This document shows positions 59,466 to 64,000 of a stretch of DNA of 64,000 bases, piece after piece (the stretch's first letter is position 1; the number at the start of each line of letters is the position of its first letter). The notes under the pieces are model-generated. The model saw only the letters and a program-made list of their open reading frames with translations, ran no database searches and was not told the DNA's origin. This DNA is from JAKANT01 sp035502095. Its GTDB lineage: Bacteria > Pseudomonadota > Gammaproteobacteria > Burkholderiales > Burkholderiaceae_F. Both the position numbers and the translations under genes were made by a program. The stretch lies in assembly GCA_035502095.1 (NCBI GenBank), contig DATJUX010000048.1, positions 124,001 through 188,000 on the forward strand, given 5' to 3'.

Positions 59466-59557
59466 CTGCTTCGAGGAGCGTTGCGACGGGGCGCCTGCCC
59501 TGCCAGGCTCGAAGCGGGCGGCGCTTCGCCACCGCCACCGGTTTCAACGGCGCTCGC
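59466..59557 (+). promoter_or_regulatory. S-adenosylhomocysteine (SAH) riboswitch before ahcY
   Basis: P1 is the 8-bp stem GCTTCGAG (59468-59475)/CTCGAAGC (59508-59515). Between them lie the SAH hallmarks GAGGAGCG, TTGCGAC and CCAGGCTC. After a GC hairpin (59516-59537), CAACGGCGCTC (59545-59555) closes the pseudoknot with GAGCG (59476-59480). This is the known SAH riboswitch layout. SAH binding is expected to turn ahcY on. The ribosome site AAGGAGGG (59571-59578) lies just downstream. Confidence 0.92.
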
Positions 59558-59584
59558 AAACTTCTTTCACAAGGAGGGCGCGAG

Positions 59585-61027
59585 ATGAGCGCCGTACTCA
59601 AATCCCAATCCAATAGCGGCACCAAGGACTTTGTCGTCGCCGACCTCGGGCTTGCCGAGTGGGGACGCAAGGAAATCCGCATCGCCGAAACCGAAATGCC
59701 AGGCCTGATGGCGATTCGCGAGGAATTCCGCGGCGAGCAGCCGCTGCGCGGCGCCCGCATCACCGGGTCGCTCCACATGACGATTCAAACGGCGGTCCTG
59801 ATCCAGACCCTGGAGGCGCTCGGTGCCCGGGTGCGCTGGGCCTCCTGCAACATCTTTTCCACCCAGGATCACGCGGCGGCGGCGATCGCGGCCGACGGCA
59901 CGCCGGTGTTCGCTGTCAAGGGCGAAACGCTGGAGGACTACTGGGAGTACACGCATCGTATCTTCGAGTGGCCCGCGGACCGCAACAACCAGGCGGTGTT
60001 TTCGAACATGATCCTGGACGACGGCGGCGACGCGACGCTGTTGCTGCACCTGGGAACACGCGCCGAGTTCGAGCCGTCCGTACTCGACCACCCCGGCAGC
60101 GAGGAGGAAGAGTTCCTGTTCGCCTCCATCAAGGGGCGCCTGGCGCGCGACCCGAAGTGGTACTCGACACGCCTGCGCCTCATCAAAGGCGTCACCGAAG
60201 AGACGACCACCGGCGTGAAGCGGCTGTACCAGATGGCCAAGGAAGGCAAGCTGGCGTTTCCGGCCATCAATGTCAACGACTCCGTCACCAAGAGCAAGTT
60301 CGACAACCTGTACGGCTGCCGCGAGTCGCTGGTCGACGGCATCAAGCGCGCCACCGACGTGATGGTCGCGGGCAAGATCGCAGTGGTGGCCGGCTATGGC
60401 GATGTCGGCAAGGGCTCCGCCCAGGCGCTGCGCGCGCTGAGCGCGCAGGTGTGGGTGACCGAGATCGATCCGATCTGCGCCCTGCAGGCGGCGATGGAAG
60501 GCTATCGCGTCGTGACCATGGAGTACGCCGCCGACAAGGGCGATATTTTCGTCACCGCGACCGGCAACTTCCACGTCATCACGCACAACCACATGAACAA
60601 GATGAAGGACCAGGCGATCGTCTGCAACATCGGCCACTTCGACAACGAAATCGACGTCGCGTCGCTCGACGGATACACGTGGGAAGAGATCAAGCCGCAG
60701 GTCGACCACGTGATCTTCCCGGACGGCAAGCGCATCATCCTGCTCGCCAAGGGGCGGCTCGTGAACCTCGGCTGCGGGACCGGTCATCCGAGCTACGTGA
60801 TGAGCTCGTCGTTCGCCAACCAGACCATCGCGCAGATCGAGCTTTTCACCAACACGGCCAGGTATCCGGTCGGTGTCTACACGCTGCCGAAGCATCTGGA
60901 CGAGAAGGTGGCACGACTGCAGCTGAAGAAGCTCAACGCGCAGCTGACCGAGCTCACGGACGCGCAAGCGCGCTATATCGGCGTCGACAAGGCGGGGCCG
61001 TACAAGGCGGATCATTACCGCTACTGA
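59585..61027 (+). CDS. ahcY: S-adenosylhomocysteine hydrolase AhcY
   Basis: Cleaves SAH, the inhibitory product of methyltransferases, to adenosine and homocysteine with bound NAD. The 480-residue protein has the long proteobacterial form: FVVADLGLAEWGRKEI, ARITGSLHMTIQTAVLI, SCNIFSTQDHAAAAIA, the NAD loop VVAGYGDVGKGSAQALRAL, and the C-terminal PYKADHYRY. The ATG follows a strong AAGGAGGG. Its leader carries an SAH riboswitch, so expression should follow substrate level. panE-like, a membrane protein and metF follow on the same strand. Confidence 0.98.
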   Translation: MSAVLKSQSNSGTKDFVVADLGLAEWGRKEIRIAETEMPGLMAIREEFRGEQPLRGARITGSLHMTIQTAVLIQTLEALGARVRWASCNIFSTQDHAAAAIAADGTPVFAVKGETLEDYWEYTHRIFEWPADRNNQAVFSNMILDDGGDATLLLHLGTRAEFEPSVLDHPGSEEEEFLFASIKGRLARDPKWYSTRLRLIKGVTEETTTGVKRLYQMAKEGKLAFPAINVNDSVTKSKFDNLYGCRESLVDGIKRATDVMVAGKIAVVAGYGDVGKGSAQALRALSAQVWVTEIDPICALQAAMEGYRVVTMEYAADKGDIFVTATGNFHVITHNHMNKMKDQAIVCNIGHFDNEIDVASLDGYTWEEIKPQVDHVIFPDGKRIILLAKGRLVNLGCGTGHPSYVMSSSFANQTIAQIELFTNTARYPVGVYTLPKHLDEKVARLQLKKLNAQLTELTDAQARYIGVDKAGPYKADHYRY

Positions 61028-61083
61028 GCACGCATGCGGCCGCACGGCGCCGCATTGCCTCGACTCCGAGGGAAGGTCTTCGA

Positions 61084-62013
61084 ATGCGAATCCTGGTGAT
61101 GGGCGCAGGCGGCGTCGGCGGGTACTTCGGCGCGCAGTTCGCGCGCGCCGGACACGAGGTCGCGTTCGTCGCCCGTGGCCCGCATCTGGCGGCGCTGCGC
61201 GAACACGGGCTCAGGCTGGAGAGCGAACTCGCGCCGCTTCACCTCACCGATGTGGTCGCCGATTCCGACCCGGCGCGCCTGGGACCCGCGGACATCGTGA
61301 TGTTCTGCACCAAGGTGTGGGACGTCGGGCAGGGTGCGCGGCAGATCGCGCGGGCAATCGCACCCGGCGGCCTCGTAATCCCGTTTCAGAACGGCGTCGA
61401 AAGCCATCTCATCCTGCGCGATGCGCTGGGGAGCGAGCGGGTCGCCGGCGGCGTCGCGCAGATCTCCGCGACCATCAAGGCGCCGGGCGTGATCGAGCAG
61501 GTCGGGCCGTTTGCGCGGCTGCGCATCGGCGCGTTCCGCGCGGAGCAGGAGACCCCCCTGAAAGGGTTCGCCGAGACGGGCGCGCGCGCCGGGATCGATA
61601 TCGAGGTGGTGTCCGATATCGAACGTGCGCTATGGGAGAAGTTCGTCTTCCTGGTCGCGATTTCGGGCGTCATGTCGCTCGCACGGCAGCCGATCGGCGT
61701 CGTTCGGACCGATCTGGATCTGCGCGCGACGCTGACGGCCGCGCTCGAAGAGGCGGTCGCGGTTGCCCGCGCGCGGCGTGTCGCGCTGGACAGCGACGTC
61801 GTTGCGGCGACGCTCAAGCTTATCGACTGGTTGCAGCCCGGAATGCGTGCATCGATGCTCAACGATCTCACGCGCGGCAACCGGCTCGAGGCGCCATGGC
61901 TGGCGGGCGCGGTGGCACGCATGGCGCGCGATGCGGGGCTCGCCGCTCCGGTCAACGCGACCATCTACGCCGCGCTCAAACCCTACCTCGACGGCACCCC
62001 CAAAGCGTACTGA
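61084..62013 (+). CDS. panE: 2-dehydropantoate 2-reductase family protein (PanE/ApbA)
   Basis: NADPH-dependent reductase; PanE makes pantoate for coenzyme A. The 309-residue protein has the GAGGVGGYFGAQFARAGHEV dinucleotide motif, CTKVWD, FQNGVES, the catalytic lysine in ALWEKFVFLVA and the C-terminal STR-like NDLTRGNRLEAPWLAG. Paralogues act on other 2-keto acids, so the pantothenate role is likely but not certain. It lies 56 bases after ahcY and may share its transcript. Confidence 0.87.
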   Translation: MRILVMGAGGVGGYFGAQFARAGHEVAFVARGPHLAALREHGLRLESELAPLHLTDVVADSDPARLGPADIVMFCTKVWDVGQGARQIARAIAPGGLVIPFQNGVESHLILRDALGSERVAGGVAQISATIKAPGVIEQVGPFARLRIGAFRAEQETPLKGFAETGARAGIDIEVVSDIERALWEKFVFLVAISGVMSLARQPIGVVRTDLDLRATLTAALEEAVAVARARRVALDSDVVAATLKLIDWLQPGMRASMLNDLTRGNRLEAPWLAGAVARMARDAGLAAPVNATIYAALKPYLDGTPKAY

Positions 62014-62029
62014 CAAGAAAGGATCACGC

Positions 62030-62374
62030 ATGCGCATCCTGCTGGTCTGGGTTCTGAATGCCGTCGCGCTCTGGCTGGTCGCACAGATCCTGCCCGGCGT
62101 ACACATCGTCAAGTGGTGGCCGGATGCGCTGGTCGCCGTGCTCGTACTGGGATTGGTCAACACGTTGATCCGGCCGATCCTGATCATTCTCACGCTGCCC
62201 GTAACCATCGTCACCCTCGGGCTGTTCCTGTTCGTCCTCAACGCCCTGCTCTTTTATGCCGTCGGTTCGATCCTCAAAGGGTTCGAGGTCGACAGCTTCT
62301 GGTGGGCCCTGGGGGGCGCGGTGCTCTACAGCCTGTTCTCGTGGGCGCTCTCCTCGATGCTCAAGACACGATGA
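62030..62374 (+). CDS. Four-helix membrane protein (phage holin family 4-like, DUF360-type)
   Basis: A 114-residue integral membrane protein with four hydrophobic helices and the motif NTLIRPILIILTLPVTIVTL characteristic of this conserved family. Databases label it phage holin-like, but it is a chromosomal housekeeping-type protein and no phage genes are near. A ribosome site AAAGGA precedes it. Its stop overlaps the metF start (ATGA). Function unknown. Confidence 0.88.
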   Translation: MRILLVWVLNAVALWLVAQILPGVHIVKWWPDALVAVLVLGLVNTLIRPILIILTLPVTIVTLGLFLFVLNALLFYAVGSILKGFEVDSFWWALGGAVLYSLFSWALSSMLKTR

Positions 62375-63210
62375 CGGCACGCACCTACAGCTTCGAATTC
62401 TTCCCGCCCAAGACCCCCGAGGGCGAGGTCAAGCTGCGCGGCGTGCGCACGCGGCTGGCGGCGCTCGAGCCGGACTATTTTTCGGTCACCTTCGGCGCCG
62501 GCGGCGCGACGCGCGAGGGGACCTGGAGCACGGTGCAGGAGATCCATAAGGCGGGCCTGCCGGTGGCACCGCACATCTCGTGCGTCGGTTCGGGGCGTGC
62601 GTCGATCGGGAAACTCCTGACCGCCTATCGCGAGGCGGGGATCCGGCGTCTGGTGGCACTGCGCGGCGATGCGCCCTCCGGCACCGGAGTCGGCGGCGGT
62701 GAACTGGCCTTCGCCAGCGAGCTGGTCGAGTTCGTGCGGGCGCAATCTGGCGACTGGTTTCACATCGACGTTGCGGCGTACCCGGAATACCACCCGCAGG
62801 CGCGCTCGCCGGACGAGGACCTTGAGCACTTCGTGCGCAAGGTGCGGGCGGGCGCGAACTCGGCCATCACGCAGTACTTCTACAACGCCGATGCCTATTT
62901 CCGCTTCTGCGACGAGGCGCGCGCGCGCGGATGCGCGGTGCCGATCGTGCCGGGTGTGATGCCGATCACCAACTTCGCGCAACTGACGCGTTTCTCGGAC
63001 GCGTGCGGCGCCGAGATTCCGCGCTGGATCCGCAACAAGCTCGCAAGTTATGGCGACGATCGGGAATCGATCCGCGCCTTCGGCCTCGATGTCGTGAGCG
63101 GCCTTTGCGAGCGCCTGCTCGCGCAAGGCGCACCCGGCCTGCACATCTTCACGATGAACCTGGCCGATGCGTCGCTCGAAATCTGGCGCCGGCTGGGCCT
63201 GCCCAGGTAG
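62371..63210 (+). CDS. metF: Methylenetetrahydrofolate reductase MetF
   Basis: Flavoprotein that reduces 5,10-methylene- to 5-methyltetrahydrofolate, the methyl donor for methionine synthesis. The 279-residue protein has SFEFFPPKTPEGE, FSVTFGAGGATREGT, LVALRGDAPSG, SAITQYFYNADAYFRF and LHIFTMN, all standard. It starts inside the stop of the upstream membrane protein (ATGA), so the two are coupled. Together with metK and ahcY it covers most of the activated methyl cycle. Confidence 0.97.
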   Translation: MTARTYSFEFFPPKTPEGEVKLRGVRTRLAALEPDYFSVTFGAGGATREGTWSTVQEIHKAGLPVAPHISCVGSGRASIGKLLTAYREAGIRRLVALRGDAPSGTGVGGGELAFASELVEFVRAQSGDWFHIDVAAYPEYHPQARSPDEDLEHFVRKVRAGANSAITQYFYNADAYFRFCDEARARGCAVPIVPGVMPITNFAQLTRFSDACGAEIPRWIRNKLASYGDDRESIRAFGLDVVSGLCERLLAQGAPGLHIFTMNLADASLEIWRRLGLPR

Positions 63211-63228
63211 CGCCCGGATCGGCTCTCT

Positions 63229-63888
63229 TCAGGCGGGCGCAGCGCGGTACGGTTCGTCGTCGGCGACGAACTCGTCCTCGTGCGCGGCCTCTGCTGCCCA
63301 TGCCTGCATCGCGGGCAGCTTCAGCATGGTGCGCATGTACTCGGCCGCCTGCCCCGGCAAGTCCGGCTCGTACGTATTGAAGCGCCACACCACCGGCGCG
63401 AAGTACGCGTCGGCGACGCCGAAACGGCCGAACAGGAACGGCCCGGTCCCCGCGAACCGGCTGCGTGCGCCCCAGATCGCGGCGATTCGTGTGATGTCCT
63501 TCTGCACTTCGATGTTCCAGCCGCGCGCGGGCAGGCGGGCGCCGACGTTCATCGGCATGGCCGAGCGCAGGGCCTGGAAGCCGGCGTGCATCTCGGCGCA
63601 GATCGACCGCGCCTCGGCGCGCTGCTTCCGATCCGATGGCCACAGAAGCTTGTCGGCGAAGTTCTCCGCGATGTATTCGGCAATCGCGAGGCTGTCCCAG
63701 ATCGTCAGGTCGCCGTCGATCAGCACCGGCACGCGGCCCGCGCGCGAGTAGCGCAGCACCTGCCTCTTGAAGTCCGGTGCCGTGAAGCGCAGGGGAATCT
63801 CCTCGAACGCGATCCCGGCGTGCCGCAGCAGCAGCCAGGTACGCAGCGACCAGCTCGAATAATTCCTGCTTCCGATCACCAGCTTCAT
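63229..63888 (-). CDS. Glutathione S-transferase family protein
   Basis: A 219-residue GST with an N-terminal thioredoxin-like domain beginning MKLVIGSRNYSSWSLRTWLL (serine-type active site in the SSWS region), RVPVLIDGDLTIWDSLAIAE, and a helical C-terminal domain ending DDEPYRAAPA. Genes of this type are common in betaproteobacteria; substrate unknown. It converges on metF with an 18-base gap. The ATG at 63888 gives the family start; an upstream ATG at 63909 overlaps the next stop. Confidence 0.9.
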   Translation of the reverse strand: MKLVIGSRNYSSWSLRTWLLLRHAGIAFEEIPLRFTAPDFKRQVLRYSRAGRVPVLIDGDLTIWDSLAIAEYIAENFADKLLWPSDRKQRAEARSICAEMHAGFQALRSAMPMNVGARLPARGWNIEVQKDITRIAAIWGARSRFAGTGPFLFGRFGVADAYFAPVVWRFNTYEPDLPGQAAEYMRTMLKLPAMQAWAAEAAHEDEFVADDEPYRAAPA

Positions 63889-63905
63889 GACCCAAGCTCC
63901 GCAGA

Positions 63906-64000
63906 TCAATTGGCGGCGACGATGTGCGCGGTGTCGCGCGCCGTCGCGAAGTTGCCGTGCAAGGCGGCGATGAACGACCCCTGCACCTGTGACGCGGGGA
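63906..64000 (-). CDS. C-terminal end of a gene cut by the window edge
   Basis: The minus-strand frame entering at the right edge reads about 30 residues ending FATARDTAHIVAAN and a TGA at 63906-63908. Codon use resembles coding sequence. Too short to name. Confidence 0.45.
   Translation of the reverse strand, partial: PASQVQGSFIAALHGNFATARDTAHIVAAN

Noticed and set aside
62030..62374. Holin-like gene as a sign of a prophage
   Set aside because: The label is a family name only; neighbours are ahcY, panE and metF and no other phage gene is present.

Overview
The window is a single high-GC chromosomal segment of a betaproteobacterium, most likely from or near the Burkholderiales. The evidence is gene content and order: an orphan Bug/TctC periplasmic binding protein, a cox locus carrying DUF2244, DUF2970 and DUF2909 genes, and the neighbourhoods secB-grxC-rhodanese-gpmA-envC-ctpA-moeB, hslVU-argB and xerC-DUF484-dapF-lpxL-lpxL-metK. 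I saw no insertion sequence, CRISPR array, rRNA, tRNA or clear prophage. Nearly all of the window is dense housekeeping sequence with a few accessory insertions.

Layout. (1) 1-10.3 kb: coaD and rsmD, then ftsY, an orphan solute-binding protein, a polyphosphate block (ppx, sixA, ppk1) with candidate Pho boxes, and ftsE-ftsX-rpoH. The polyphosphate block separates ftsY from ftsEX, FtsE has eroded ATPase motifs, and rpoH has a CIRCE operator. (2) 10.3-25.8 kb: a putative dioxygenase, then the aa3 cytochrome c oxidase locus (SCO, ctaB, ctaA, a SCO-like protein, SURF1, DUF2909, coxC, DUF2970, ctaG, a 38-residue membrane protein, coxA, coxB, DUF2244). A stress operon, prkA-yeaH-spoVR, is inserted in the middle. 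(3) 25.8-36 kb: bioC-like, comF, trmL, LOG family, gpsA, secB, grxC, rhodanese, gpmA, envC-like, ctpA, moeB and dsbB. (4) 36-50.4 kb: slmA, sppA, a HAD nucleotidase, argB, an HMA protein, hslU and hslV (behind a near-consensus sigma-32 promoter), a duplicated STAS-like protein, dksA, cobW, rlmI, xerC, DUF484 and dapF. (5) 50.5-54.2 kb: an accessory island with an Ig-like lipoprotein, a class III cyclase-STAND-TPR protein and another lipoprotein. (6) 54.3-63.9 kb: two lipid A type acyltransferases and the S-adenosylmethionine cycle (metK, ahcY, metF) with a SAM-II-like aptamer before metK and an SAH riboswitch before ahcY. Between metK and ahcY lies a translationally coupled pair of unknown function: a Tll0287-like haem sensor and a degenerate cyclase-fold protein.

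How the genes work together. PPK1 and PPX make and degrade polyphosphate. The cox locus holds the structural subunits together with haem A synthesis (CtaA, CtaB) and copper insertion (SCO, CtaG, SURF1). MetK, AhcY and MetF make SAM, clear its by-product SAH and supply methyl groups, with RNA sensors for SAM and SAH at the two ends. RpoH, its CIRCE operator and the hslVU promoter form a local heat-shock circuit. The least explained parts are the haem-sensor/pseudo-cyclase pair, the divergent FtsE and the cyclase-STAND island.
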